Source: Lineus longissimus
Lineage: Eukaryota > Nemertea > Pilidiophora > Heteronemertea > Lineidae
Reading direction: 5' to 3'
DNA length: 64,000 bases
Assembly (NCBI RefSeq): GCF_910592395.1
Contig: NC_088310.1
Span: 21,833,501 to 21,897,500 of the forward strand
Position 1 is the stretch's first letter. Each line of letters starts with the position of its first letter. Positions 37,871-51,240 of this stretch are shown here, one piece after another. The position numbers and the translations under genes are program-made. A model generated the notes under the pieces. It worked only from the letters and a program-made list of their open reading frames with translations, had not been told where the DNA came from and did not search any database.

Positions 37871-40800
37871 TTCACTTTTTGTTACTACGTATTTGATGTC
37901 CGAGAGCAACAAGGTGCATACACTTGCCGAAATGAACTGATGAATTATCACGTTCTGGTGAGCTTGAAATGATTGTGGCTGTGCTGCTTTCTTAAGAATT
38001 CTGTCAGATTCCTGAAAGATTCTGCCACGATAGTCCTGATCTCGCCAGAATAGCTTTGTCCATCGAGAATGAAATTGTGGTCAAATAACTGAATTATCTC
38101 CCTAATCAAGGTTGACCATAAATCAGATCTCCTCATAATTTCCTCCTTCGGTGCCCTTTTTGATTGATACAGACCAAATTGGTGACCTGTGAAAGTGACC
38201 AAGCAAACAGGATGCTTCCCTTTCACCTTTCTGAAGGTGAGGGTTCGGTCATAATTGTTCGTAAGGCGTACTCTTCAAAAGGACCAGAAAAAGGGGTTGA
38301 CAACTACGTTACAAATTAGATTTAATCAGCGTTATCTTTTCTTGCTATTCATTGCAGGGGACCACCTTGGGAGTGGTTGGTTTCATATAACTGTCTCGAA
38401 CTTTCCCGAAGCCGGGAAGGTTTCCTTATAAATTGATTTTGTTATAAAAGCTGACCAACAGTAAATTGTGACGTGAGTGATGCCCAATTTCTGGAACATC
38501 AGCTTACAAAGTAGTTCCACATTGAACACACGTTTAGTTCGAAAGCTGTGTTGCATTAGTTTGACATTTGAATTACAGTGTTGGTGGAGATTGTGAAGAA
38601 GGGAAGCACTGTGCCTATACAGTCTCAAGGGACCACGACTCCACACATTTGTTTTGGTTGCAAAATAGTTTGACCCGCTTGTTGTGGATGAGTCCAATTC
38701 TTTCTTACAAGTGCCTAGCTTGGCCAGTGCAACAAATGAACAATGTATCCGGTAAATACAATGTACTATTAGCCTACTCTTATCTGCATTACACTCATAA
38801 TGTACTGGATAATGCAACACACCTTCAATGTAATGGAGAGTGCATTACCAGTTGATGCATCTCTTATGATTAATGGCAAATATTTGACAGGAAGACACAG
38901 TTAAGAACTGACAGTTACAATACAAATTATATGAATGCTAACGACCATTTTACAAAATTTACTTCCTTGGTGACTTCTTGTTCTTGATATTATTGAATAT
39001 TGAACAAGAGGTCATGACTTTGCTTGGGGGGATGTCCAGGGAGGAGGGGGCTGGGTGTCGAGTTCCCATGGGGCATTCAGTGATAGAGTGACAGTCAAGG
39101 GTCTTCCCTGTACTATCTTCCTGATAGCAGTGGTGTCGAATCTGACACAAATTTGTCTTACTACGTATCAAAGAGTTCAATCCTCACACTTTTTATGAAA
39201 TAACCTGTGTCTGTGTAAATAGCGGGAGGCTGATATTTTGGGCTAGCAGAAACACAACAGAAGTAGTTCACTGGTCAAGGCACATAAATCATATATACGA
39301 AATGTTTGTGTTACTCGTAAATGTGTCCGATAGTTCCTATTTTCAATTTCGCGAAGTTCCTATTTCATAGAGCCTCCCAGTTGAAGGTTCAATGTTTTCA
39401 ATAAAATCACACTATAATGATATCATTGACTAACACAGCTTAGTAATAAGGCAGGGAAATTACCACCAAAGACTACAGACTCCCTACCGTTCAAAAAATA
39501 TATCAATTTGACTTGCTGCTAAATTTTAAAGGTCGTGGAAATTTTATTCCATTACCATGGTAACCGCTCAGATTTTTTCTCGTAATTTAACATCATATAA
39601 TTTAAGCTGCATAGCTGCATAGAGAATTGATTAGCGTTGGCGTGGAGAGGACATTCACAGTCTGAGATGCTGGTCCTGTACGGCCAATACCAATTTTTGA
39701 GCTGGCTTCGCCTAATTTAATTTTCCAAACATGATCAACATTTAAGTGAATAATTTTGTCATACTTGGTGTTATGTGCTTTGTGTCGAGTGTTTAACACT
39801 CAGGTTTTTACAGTATCAACCTTAGAATATAAGAGTGTGTCATTCCGGAAAAGGGATATCGCCATGATTTTTTGGTTTGGTTGTAATTTGAGGTTTAGTC
39901 CATTGAGATTTCACAAGACGTGTAAGACGTAATCAACGTGTGTGTGTTTTTTCGTTTCCTTTTTTGGTATATTTCTTATCAATTATTATTTTTCCGGATA
40001 ATTATGTTCTTTGTGGTGTGATGGATAGGTCGGAACATCTTAGCAATTGTTAGGCTTATGCCTTGTGGATTACTACATTGGATGACATATTCGCTGGTGT
40101 TCCTTGGGTGCTTCGGTCCTCGAGCCATGAGACCACATACACCACAAGCACGTGAGATATTCAAGTAAATTCATGTCCAAAGCTACCCTAAGGTAATTTC
40201 ATAGCTGTGGTCATTCATGAACAACACTGGCAACATCAATGCTGCATAAAGTCAATCAAAATGTAGTCTTTGCAGTTGCAAAATTTATTCGGCATAAACT
40301 TATCCTAGGTTTATAGTAAAAACTATGAATAAGACAATACTTCGGCTGCACGTAACCTCAATACAAAGTTGCCACAAATTGTAAAACCAAGCTTATTACG
40401 GCAGCAAAAAAGTATGCAATGCCCTGTGATCTAGTAATTTGCTACGTTTTGTGCAAATTTATCAGCGAAGTGCTCTTTGTCCGTTAGAGCTATCAGAAAT
40501 ATATAATTCATACCATCCTCTTTATGCTTATATGTCCAGGCAATGTTTTAATATGGAGCACTGACCCGACCAGTCACTGCATCACATGACAAACTGTATA
40601 GAACAAAGAAATATAAAAGATGTACTTACGGGACGTTTTGTGGTCAGATTCCAGTTAAAGGCCTCCGCGGCCAGAATGCACTCGGACCTTATGATAGTAT
40701 GTTTCATCAACAGACGATTTTGAAAAATCCGCTGAACCTCAAAAATGCCAAGAGCGTCTCATTCTCACTAGGGTCCCCGTGAAAAACTAGCCATTCAAAA

Positions 40801-43800
40801 CAAAGTTCAGCTACAATAGGAGGTCATCGCATGGGTCAGCATGTCTTATTTTCTCATTCATACGCGGCATGATTCATAGAACGGCTGGGTCTATTGTTGA
40901 TGGCATAAATGGTCACTCAACTCCCAAGACCAGCTCTCCGAATGCAGAATACGCTTTTGTGCCGAGCAAAAAAGCCATTCTTTGCTTGAGATGCGCTTTA
41001 TTACTTCATATCATAACACCATCCATAACCGAGGGGGATTCAGGTGGCAGTTTAGATTCAAACTGCACTTCCTGAATAGCCACAACGGCAAAATTGTGCT
41101 TCTGTCAAACATTCTCAAAGCATCTCAATGCCTATCTTTATCATTTGAGTTCAAAACGAATTCACAACATAGTGAATTTCACTAGGAGAATGTAATAGAA
41201 AAGTTAGTTCCCAGGATTGACCATTGGAAAAAGCGTTATTTGGCCATTTGAGTGAGGGCACTTGATAGAACTGGGGGTATGTGGGACTACGTTTATAAGG
41301 TGGTCCAGGGGACAATTATAGCCAATTGGGAGTCATTGACATTTTTATTTGGCAGTTTTTAAAGTGTTGAAAAAGAGAGGTTTAAATTTATGTTTGAATT
41401 CAAGCTGGACACTTTTGAATTATATCAGGGGTAGGATTTTGATCTTTATAAGGATATTTTAACAAGTTCGTTTCGGCAAGGAAGAAGTTAAACTTATTGA
41501 CATTCTGATAAATCGATAGCTTTAATCATGATGATATTGGCTTGGACATGCTTGTTTCGAATGGTCGGGGGTGGAGTGCCCGGGGAAGGCAAAGGCGGAA
41601 TTTCCACAAACTTTGTCATTTACTTCCCGGTCAGCATTGTAGTTCGTAAAGTGTCTCGACGAGGCCGGATGACATGACCAGGAAAGTGATCATTAGGTCA
41701 CTAAATCTAGACCTAGATCTGCAAAATATCTTGGCATCTTGAACTGTATTTCGGTTATCGTGGTTTTAAAAAGTCCGTGGGCTGAATTTATGATTGTCAA
41801 CAAAAGTTCGTTGATATGAACTTAAGTAAATAACACGATGGTCATTCCCTGCTTCAACTAAGTAGACCAGTGACCTAAGACAACTTGTTCGGGCATTCTC
41901 TCAACAGTTTTGAGGGATTTTTTTCTTCAATATACGAATTTAGTTGTTGCTGATGAAAACCTGTGAATCCTTTGCTTGACATGCTTCAAGTTTTGTCGGC
42001 AGGCCTCTGTCTTAAGAAAAGGTCAGTACGGGATGAACATTTTGTATAATGTCCATGAAGGGTTTAACTGTGGAAAGGAGAAGAAATCCACAGGATTTAC
42101 ATAACTTTACGAATTCGCCCCTGCAAGCTTTCGTGATTTTGTTTACTTTCAGATCTTCAACAAAAATTTAAAATCAGCTCAAAATGTTGGTATTGATATC
42201 AATACTTTGAATCTTACGCGCCTTGGCACAAACGTTTAGGCCATGATCTACTTTGCCTGGTTCTAGTTCATGATGAAATGGATACCCGATTTGTATAGGG
42301 TACTTGAATCAGGGTCGTCTACCCATATACCGTGTTTACCCCCATGGTAATTCAGCTAATGAAAAGAAAATACATGAGGGACTCGCACTAGATCCACTTC
42401 TGAATTTGCATCCAACGCTCATGTTGTTCAAACTCGGGCTGAAGTGGGCAAGGTCAGCTTGTCTCAGGACTTGTGGGAATGCCATCAGGCCGCAAGAGCT
42501 TATTGGAATAGGCAAGGCCGATCATTTTTCTGGAGAATCAGGACCAGCCCCAACAAAAAAAGCAGGTCTCTAAGAAAATTCAAAATATTGATACAGGATA
42601 CAAACAATTCGAACTGAGACTTCTTGTTGTGTAAGACAAATATATAAGTGCCTAGTCTTTCTGAATGGTGCTCAACATAACCGAGCCACTAGGGAACCTC
42701 TCTGAAGCCAGTATACAAATAGGAGTCTGACCACAAAGATCTCCAACTTTTGTTCGGCGGATCTCATTTGCGGTAAGTGAGGTGTAACCATGTCCAATAG
42801 TATAAGAATGTGCACAATAGGACACACAGCGTGGGAAGCATAACATCCTACTGATGCAGGTGCCCGGACGATACCGCCACGTGCCCGCCCTTTTCAGCTC
42901 ATTCTTACCCTACTGACCCGGGCGCAGGATGCTTAAAAATTCAGTGACTATGGATTTTTTCGTGTCCTGTCGACAAGAGAAAAGCTTTGAACAAAAGGAA
43001 GCCTCAGTCGGTATCATCTGTTATGCAGTCTTGTCATCATTATCCGGAGCCTAGTGGACACCGGAATGGTGTTGCCAACCGGGATGGGGAGGAAGAAGGG
43101 TTGGTCAGAGTTCATGACGGGAGCCTTTGGCGTCATTTGAGACCCTGTGGAGTGTCTTTTTTTATTTGAGACCCTCACGTTTCATCGATAAGGTGACCAT
43201 CCTTCAGAATTCCTTTACACTACAGGGTTATTGTGATGGACGCGGTAACTTAATTATACCTCCTCATCAGCAGAGCTCTGCAGGCCAGGTCATCTGCCTC
43301 TAGGTCACCTATTATGTATGTTGTTAATTTTTTTGTATTGGGCCGAATTCATAAACTGGTCAGAAATGGGAATGCTGCATCAAAAATATTAACGGTTTTT
43401 TAACCGATTTTTATTCTTAATATTTCCTATTATAAGTTGAGTTTAATGTTTTGAAACATTAACCGACACGATTGCGCTGACTTTGTGTCTTCTTCATTCT
43501 ACCGAAACATATCAACATTCAAATGAAAAGTGACTTAAAAACCTGTTTTAAAGATAAACCCAACACTCTTCTTGTGTCTCAACGATATCCCCATCCACAG
43601 AGCTGGAACTAAATTTGGATGCTTGAAATAGTTTAAGGAACAGACAACATTGCATCACAACCGACCACGAACAGCAGCCATACAGAATATTTGGGTGTAA
43701 TATGTTAAAAATAGCAAGGGCACCAATAAATTTAGTCATTGCCTTATCCTGAATAGAATTGTCTGTCTTTTATGTTGACGAGTCCAGCTGGGGTCAAATC

Positions 43801-44970
43801 TCATCATAATGGCTGCCGTCTCAAGACGGGATAATAGAGAACTTGAGAGGAAATAAACAATGAATACATGGAATAAAAGTTTGGGAAGCGTAGACAAGAT
43901 GAAAGGTTACACGTTCTGGATGAGTGCCCCCAGAGGATACAAAAGAGGCGTTATCGTTGGGTATCTGACTTATGAGCGTTCGCATAACTTAGGATAATCT
44001 TTTGAGATCTTACGGGAGGGTTCAAAAGAGAGGGTTATTCAGGGAGGAAAATTGATTTTTTTTCTTGATGGCCCTGAGGGCATGACCATGAATGGGATCC
44101 ATAATCTTTCGTGACTTCCAGGTTACCCCCTTGGAAAACTTCATGACCGTTATGGTGATTTTCAAAAGCAATTTAAAAAGCAATAGTGTGTCAGTTAACT
44201 TGACAGTTTGGGTAGTTGGATGGGAAGATACAGTTGAAAACATTTTCCACATCTTGCCGTCAATGGGAGGATGAAGCACAGCAGCATGATGCGCACGTAA
44301 ATAGTTAGGGTTTCTAGTTTAAGGAGGATAAGCATAACGAAACACATTACTCCAGATTTTAGCCATAAAATTCTTTATCGTAGATGTTTCGCTAATCACT
44401 CTAGACCTTGCCCATGCTTTCAATCTCAAAAGCTAACTTCCCATTCCCATTACAAATATTGCTCATACCGGGTTGAGTGACTTTTTTTAGAGAAGCAGGC
44501 CCAATATAATTACTAGTATATGTATTTTGTTCAATATTTTACTACTAGTTAATATTAAACTTAGGACCAGGAAAGACGATTGACGATTATGTAATGAGGG
44601 CATTTTCTTGTAAACACAGAATCTTTAAAAAAATCGTAATTAGGGAAACACGAACAGTTGGGTGATGTTAAAAATATATTTTGTGAAGCTATTATATTAC
44701 ATGTCATGTCAGCCAATAACAAGAGACAATTTGTTTCGAACACTAACTTTCTTAGTAACTTTCAATAACATTCAATAGCTGTTGAATCAGAATAAACAGC
44801 AAAACGCTGGTTATTTTGCTAAACCAGAGAGAAAGAAAACCAAATAATTATTTATGATAATTGTATCGAAAATATTCACAAAAGGGCAGCAGTATAGCTG
44901 ACTTGGCTTTCATAAAAAAAGAAACCTACCTACTATAATCTTCCTTGACATGTAAAGGAAAACATCATAT
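37871..44970. other. Non-coding stretch, no gene seen
   Basis: Contains a 145-codon minus-strand frame at 38,383-38,820 and other shorter frames without recognisable domains. With this base composition about one such frame is expected by chance in a window of this size. GC-richer patches lie at about 41,570-41,700 and 42,860-43,160; nothing in them could be identified. Confidence 0.4.
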
Positions 44971-45410
44971 TCAGTTTTTATTTGAAAACCAACCCAACTG
45001 GCGTTTCGCAGCAGCACGAAATACATCCATCATGTGACTCCGTTTAAGGACAATAACCCTCACCCAGGACTCATTTTTTACATCCAAGGGGCATTTTAAC
45101 TGACGGTCGTCCATTGCTGATTGCCCGGGTATTGTCCCACGGCCCATTTCTAACCATTTTGTATGCAGAAAGACCATGTCCATTTTTTGCCCGTTCTCAT
45201 TTAAGCAAAACATCTGCCTTTCAAAGCATGAATGGCCAGTTATTTGCATGAAAGAAGGCATTTCGTCCAATCCGGACACCCCTATTGTTAAACACGAATA
45301 GAAATATCGGCCAATGTATCCTTTATGTATTCGAGCTGCCGATATTTCGAAAATTGTATACTTTTTCGTAAAAATTCTCTTGTGTATGAGTGATTCAATA
45401 TGTTCAATAG
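44971..45410 (-). CDS. Unassigned open frame, weak exon candidate
   Basis: This is the longest open frame in the window, about 146 codons on the minus strand after a plausible splice acceptor (TTTATGTGTGCAG at about 45,411-45,423). It ends at a TAA just after the residues GWFSNKN. The protein is mixed in composition, has no transmembrane segment and no domain I recognise, and no matching upstream donor exon was found. A frame this long has a fair chance of arising randomly in 64 kb of this base composition, so it is listed only as a candidate. Confidence 0.12.
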
Positions 45411-45420
45411 TACTGCACAC

Positions 45421-46140
45421 ATAAAGAATTTACTTTTCTTGGTCAAGCTGCGATGAACAAGTAAGGCCTACTTGAACGGCCACTTGTACCAGTCTACGCA
45501 ATGACACAAGGGGTACTGAACCATACCGTAAAGAAATGGGGGGACTACGGGCTGTTGAGGACATGCCCGATATGAAAAAGTTCTTGTGCAACAAGTATCG
45601 TAAAAAGTTATTGAAAAAAAAATACAGTCAGTGTATGTTTAGAAGCCTGTCAGCGATTATGGTATTGGTTTAAACATGTCAAATCTTTTTAATCTCAAGT
45701 TTATTTTGGCAATTATTGACCACATCTTTTCCAAAAGATCTTCAAACCATTGAAAGTTGACAAGCACCCCCCCTTCACACTCTCACACCAACACACAGCG
45801 CCTATTCCCCAACACATCAAATAATGCTTTTGGCCATTTATTGGTCATCATTTTAATAACTTTCCGTTCAGAAATGTTTTTGGCCTTGCTCATCCCGCTG
45901 ATACACAGGAGACACTGCCTCGAGCGAGGATGCAGCCTCTGTAACTCTCCATGCCTCCCGGCTTGATACTTTCCCACCACTTGGCAAATAATCTCCATCC
46001 AGTGACCTTCGAATGACCAAAATTTCACCAGGTCCCCCCTGAGGACAGTTTTCATCAATAGTTCATTTGTTTACTTGACAAATATTTCACCTGTGAGCTG
46101 ACCATGTATTCAACCTCAACCTTTCAGTCATGGCCGATTG
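45421..46140. other. Non-coding stretch, nothing recognised
   Basis: Includes a C-rich/CA-rich patch near 45,765-45,800 and overlapping frames on both strands at 45,757-46,058 without identifiable features. Confidence 0.4.
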
Positions 46141-46440
46141 TGGGGTGAATAACGAAGAAAATCGCCATATATAGATTAATAAATCTCGCGCTAGTTTATC
46201 TGTCTGGACAGACAAATCACTGGCACACTGGTCATTCCTTTCATTAAGCTCGAGTAATATCAGATTGACGGGACTAGCCTCCGAGGACATCCCGTAATTG
46301 CCATGCTGTTACTTTTTGATAAGCACACATTTTTAACGACAAACGATAATATTTGCAGTACGAGATATCTCTAATGGCAATCACGGCGGACAATGGCAGA
46401 TTTTTTTCCAGCAGGCATTATTTACTGTTCAGTTCAGAAT
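46141..46440. promoter_or_regulatory. Possible conserved non-coding element
   Basis: A run of motif-like words: a perfect palindrome TGTCTGGACAGACA at 46,201-46,214, then CATTAAG, a GAGTAATATCAG homeodomain-like segment, and an ACAATGG SOX-like site near 46,391. No coding frame is plausible here. This is pattern recognition only, with no comparison available. Confidence 0.15.
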
Positions 46441-49400
46441 GGGATTAGTGGTCAGCAAAGGAAGATGCTTCCGTATCAATTGCATACCACAAAAGCATTA
46501 CGCAGTGATGCATTTTTTAGGAATTGATATTTAGCCTTTTGTCACCAGGGGCTGAAGGGGATAACTTTATTCCAAGATTGACCAGGATAATTATTTGCTG
46601 CAGCTAATATTTGATCAAAAGCACGGTCACAGAATGTGATGTTTTTGGCAAGCAAATAAACTTTGGGCAATTTTTCGTTATCTCATCATGGTCACAATGT
46701 TTCCATGGAAGATGTGCCTTTTTAACATTCTGCACTGTATACACATGATTGCGGTTAAATTTTAGGATATCGTTCATGTTTTCAAATCCATCCTGATGTG
46801 TAATATAATTCAAGACATTTGTAACATTAGAAGGAATATTATCCAAATGGACATCTCGACTACAATGCTAGTTTTGTGCCTTGTTCATTCATATTTGCTT
46901 GTGAAGGGATACTCAATGTCTGAACATACAATAAGCGGCACTAACTGCCGACCGAGTGCGAGTAGCCAGACTCCATGAGCCATGGTCATCAGAGTGGGGG
47001 CGCCTGCGGGCAGCAATGAAAAGGATGGTTTAAATGCTTTACAGTTACCCCAACATTTGCCCTATTGAATCATCAAAGGGAATAAGATGCAACTATATTT
47101 AGACTGATGAAATGCCGTGGAAATGGGTTTTTGACAACTGAACTGATCCAGAATTGTTGCAATTGTCACATTTGTGATCCAACACAATATCTGCATGGGC
47201 GATTATGACAAAGCCAGCTGGATGGCCAAACATGACCCAATGCTGACAGACTGGTTATTAAATTATTCATTAAAAACAACAAGCATATTTCCTTTCACTG
47301 TCATATCATTCAGCTTGGTTGGGTCAGTGATTTTTGTCCAAGTCATTACTCACATTGACCCTTAAAGTTGAGAGCTTACTTCTGCCATTTGAAATAAGCA
47401 TTAAACAAAATGTTCAATGACAATGCAGCTTAAAGCTTTTCAGTTGGCCTTGGTTTATGTTTGGATGACATATGCCTATTTGTTGATGTATTAGAACAAA
47501 CGTTCAACTTGATTATTTGGCACTTACCTCTAAGGCCGACAAAAGTAATCTTTAGTAACCAAATTATTTTAAGTGTTTTGCTATTCAAAGCGCACAGTGA
47601 CTTTGAGGAAGGAGCTATCCGTAATCAAGAAATCTTGATAAGGCCAGCATGGCCTCAAGCAAGATGGGTCAGAGATGCTTTTGTGCGAGCCAAGCTGGTC
47701 AGCAAATCAACAGTTTGCAATTTCGTGCAAGTCTAAATAAATCATTCCCACCTTTCTATCGATTATCTGAAAAGTTACCAGTGGAGAAGGACAACAGACC
47801 AATGAATACATCAAGCATTGAATGGACAAAGTGGTGTCTGCGGCCAGACATAGGCCTGTAGTACATGGCATTCATGATACGGTCTGATAAAAAGCACTGG
47901 CCTTTCAAAATAAGTGCAGACCTAACAGTCCCATGCAATATTAGATATCGCCATAACTAATAACAAGTATAAATACTGACTGGGGCCAGAGTTCAGAATG
48001 TGCTCTGACAGTGCTGTGAAAGAAAAAACGGCCAACTCAAAGAAGACTCCTAGAAAATGGGTCATGATTTTTATAAGTCACCCTGGGTCAGTATATGTCC
48101 TTGCTGGTTTGAGACCGAGCCAATTTCTATGAGAATGCACGCCAAAAGAATAAGAATGGCTAAAGGAAGCAGACAAATTTGATTCATTGGTTTAGGGTTA
48201 TCTACATCTTTAAGTAGGATTACGACAGTAATTTCAATAAACCACTCTGGTCTGATGATCTGATCTCTCGTGGCTGATAACGATGCCATTCACAACATCT
48301 TTTTCGCACATACATTCATAACGTAAGTCAGTATTATCATATGTGTTATATTATGTGGTGCTCGATGGGGAAAGGTTGCTGCTTCGATTTCTGAACGTCT
48401 GTATTTTGTAGTCCACTGTATAAGAGAGCCAGGTAACTGCATATATTATCTTGCATCATTTAGTTTAAACAATAAGAATAAGGACAATACGAACAAGGTG
48501 ATGAGAAGGATAATGCATAACCATATTTGAGAAAATTCATCTTGGACATTGTCTTGGTTAACTTTATGTTAATTCACTACCAATGTCCTAAACGGAGGCA
48601 AGTCTGTATATTTCAACAGGTATAATTAGATAAAATGATGGAGGAAACTGTGTTGACCTCATGGTCATGTTGTTGAACTAGTTTACATGAAATTGGAGCC
48701 AACTGGCCTCATCAGGACAAGATCTGACCCAGAAATGATTGCCTTGTGGCCAGGAGGTCACCTCTCAAGCCCTAAAACAGATTGTGGCATTATGAATTGC
48801 ATTCAGTTTCACGTCTGAAAAAAATGAGTGCCAAGTTCTTCTGTTAGGTCACTGGGACAATCACTTGCAGAAGGCTCTTAAACTCCATGTCGAGTGCAGA
48901 ATATTTTGTGAAAAAACACTGGCCAACTTGTGGCTAAATATCTTGACATGCAAAGCGAGTAGTCACCATGGCCTGGGAAAAGTCCGCCAGATCAAGCACC
49001 TTTCTGTTATTGGTCATTGTGCCAATTACTTGTTCAGTGTACACAGCCGTTACAGCTTAATACAGGAGGAATAAGGTCAGATATTTCACCACGGTTTTTA
49101 TGGTTAGATTCTGGTACAATGTGGCCAGTTGTATTGAAAAAGTCAGTCTGTGATATTGACAATAATGTTATTCTAGCAATAAATCATAATGTTGTGACTG
49201 GAATGACTGATGGTAGTCAGTTTTTACGCTTCAGGAGTAAATTTGGAGGAAAATGTGATGAAAATCAACCTTCTTAGTAGTACGCTCAAATACATACTTC
49301 GACCCAAGTTGGTTTATTTAATATGTACCAAACTTACAATGTGCCATATGATGTCTTGATGGGATAGTGAAAGACATCAAATGCCGAGTTATTAGGCCAA

Positions 49401-49714
49401 CTATTCACAAGAGCGTGCAAATTAGCTTGAAGCCATTGATGAACATGTTTACAATGTTATGATTAAAAAGTGTTGACCAACTTCTATTAAATGATACATT
49501 TACAGAACCACCCCCTTTGCAGGACTGCAGTACTTGGACCGGCATTATCTAGAGTACGGAAACGACTAACTGAAACTTGTGCCGACTGGTCACTCACACC
49601 TTTGAATTGTATGATATATGACGTTGTAAAAAGAGGTGTTAATTGGTTGATAGACTATCCTTAGCAACTTTTTCTGGTAGAATCATACACCTGAGTAAAA
49701 GTTTAGTAAAAAAT
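46441..49714. other. Non-coding stretch, no gene seen
   Basis: Short frames on both strands without recognisable features. TGACC/GGTCA words are again frequent at about 48,650-49,080. Confidence 0.4.
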
Positions 49715-49728
49715 CCCCCCCCCCCCCC
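49715..49728. repeat. Poly-C tract, 14 C
   Basis: An uninterrupted run of 14 cytosines, preceded by an A-rich stretch. Prone to length error in sequencing. Confidence 0.95.
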
Positions 49729-51196
49729 AAGTATTACTGTCCGATAAGCAGTTGAAATATCCCTGCAATTGAAATCACCGGATGATTCACCGTACAGATT
49801 TTCTCTAGATTGCAATGGGTTTACTGTTTAACTAAAGGACATGAAAAAGAACACATGGATTGTCCTTCCCAATACAATGACCAGCAGTAATCATGGTAAT
49901 ATGGGTCAACCTGTCTAAGCAAATCTATATCTCTCTGTGTTACAGCCATTGACCACATGACCAGGTTCTTTACAAATAAATCTTGGAGATAGTTCACAGA
50001 TATACAACAGTTTTGTATGCACCATGAAAATCAACTGGCATAATAACATTGAAAACATTAGTGATGATGTAGAAACCTTTATGACTATATCGGTCAGTTC
50101 AGACCACAGAATTGCGCCCATTACTGGCTGTTAATGCACAATTTCCACTTTGCATGAGCTCTTCACTAAAATATATAGCATAATCGAGTGATAGGTATGG
50201 ACCTATCTGCCATGCATAAAAAGGATATCTATATATATATGCTTGATTGGTATGACGGTAAAGCGCCTGGACCAGCAGATGGTCACTTAATATGCAGCCC
50301 AGAAAAACACTCACTAAACATTTGAATATAACTTTTATTATGCGTATGTGTATGGTTATTGAACAACTTGCCTTGCAGAGTTTACAGACTTAAAGGAGGG
50401 ATACAACTTTGCGTAGGCCCAATTACTTATGCCTGACTATATTGTGGAACCACAAACTACTATTTACTTTCGTCGATCTTCGTCATCAATCCACACTGCT
50501 AAACTGATGACTTTAGCTAAATTGCCCAGTTTAACAGTTTTAGTAACTGTAAGTTAGGCTACATCCAATATTGGTTTCTTCTCAGATCTCACAGTCGTAT
50601 CATTCATGCAATGTTTTGTAGTTTAAGCCCACAATGGTGGCGTTTCTTTTCTGTCATAACCACAGGTGAGTTCACCATCGAACACTGTCTCTTTGACAAT
50701 GGTACATCAAAAGTAGGACAAAGGTTCTCTGCTATCTGATTTATATAAAAGAAAGGATTCTGAAGTCATTAGGTGGAAGTTTGTTGAGTGGACCACTTCA
50801 AAGGTTGGCTGAAATGAAGGAAGTAGGATTGAGAAGAAAAGCTGATATAGGGACCAAAGAACGGTAAAACAATAAGTTAGCTACCACCTTTTGACTACTT
50901 CAGTGCAGTGTCTTTCGAATATCGTGTTAGTTAGTTGCAAGCAAGCTCGATGATTGTTATGAATAATGCCATTTGTAACTAAATGAGCGCTGGCCATGTC
51001 ATGTGGATTTCAATTTGAACAGCTGGCAAGGTGACAAAATTTACATAAGACCAAGTCAGACCTATCTCACATAGGCCTGTCTGGTTTTATGAAACGACCA
51101 CCTGGTCCTTAACTTTCAGCCGGTACCCTCGATACAAACCTGAAAGTGTATGCCTGCGAATACAGCCCATGGCACCAAGAGCTTTGCACCAACCCG
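49729..51196. other. Non-coding stretch, nothing recognised
   Basis: No supportable gene. A short TA dinucleotide run occurs at about 50,227-50,238. Confidence 0.4.
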
Positions 51197-51240
51197 ACCA
51201 CTGTATTGGGAATATGTATTCCCAATACTTATACAGTGGT
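51197..51240. repeat. Hairpin with 18- and 24-nt arms
   Basis: ACCACTGTATTGGGAATA at 51,197-51,214 is followed after two bases by the reverse complement of the same sequence with six extra bases (AAGTAT) inside the arm. It would fold into a tight hairpin with one internal bulge. No precursor-like extension beyond the arms was seen, so a microRNA is not claimed. Confidence 0.7.

Noticed and set aside
38383-38820. 145-codon open frame on the minus strand
   Set aside because: No domain, signal peptide, splice context or partner exon. Roughly one frame of this length is expected by chance in 64 kb at this base composition.
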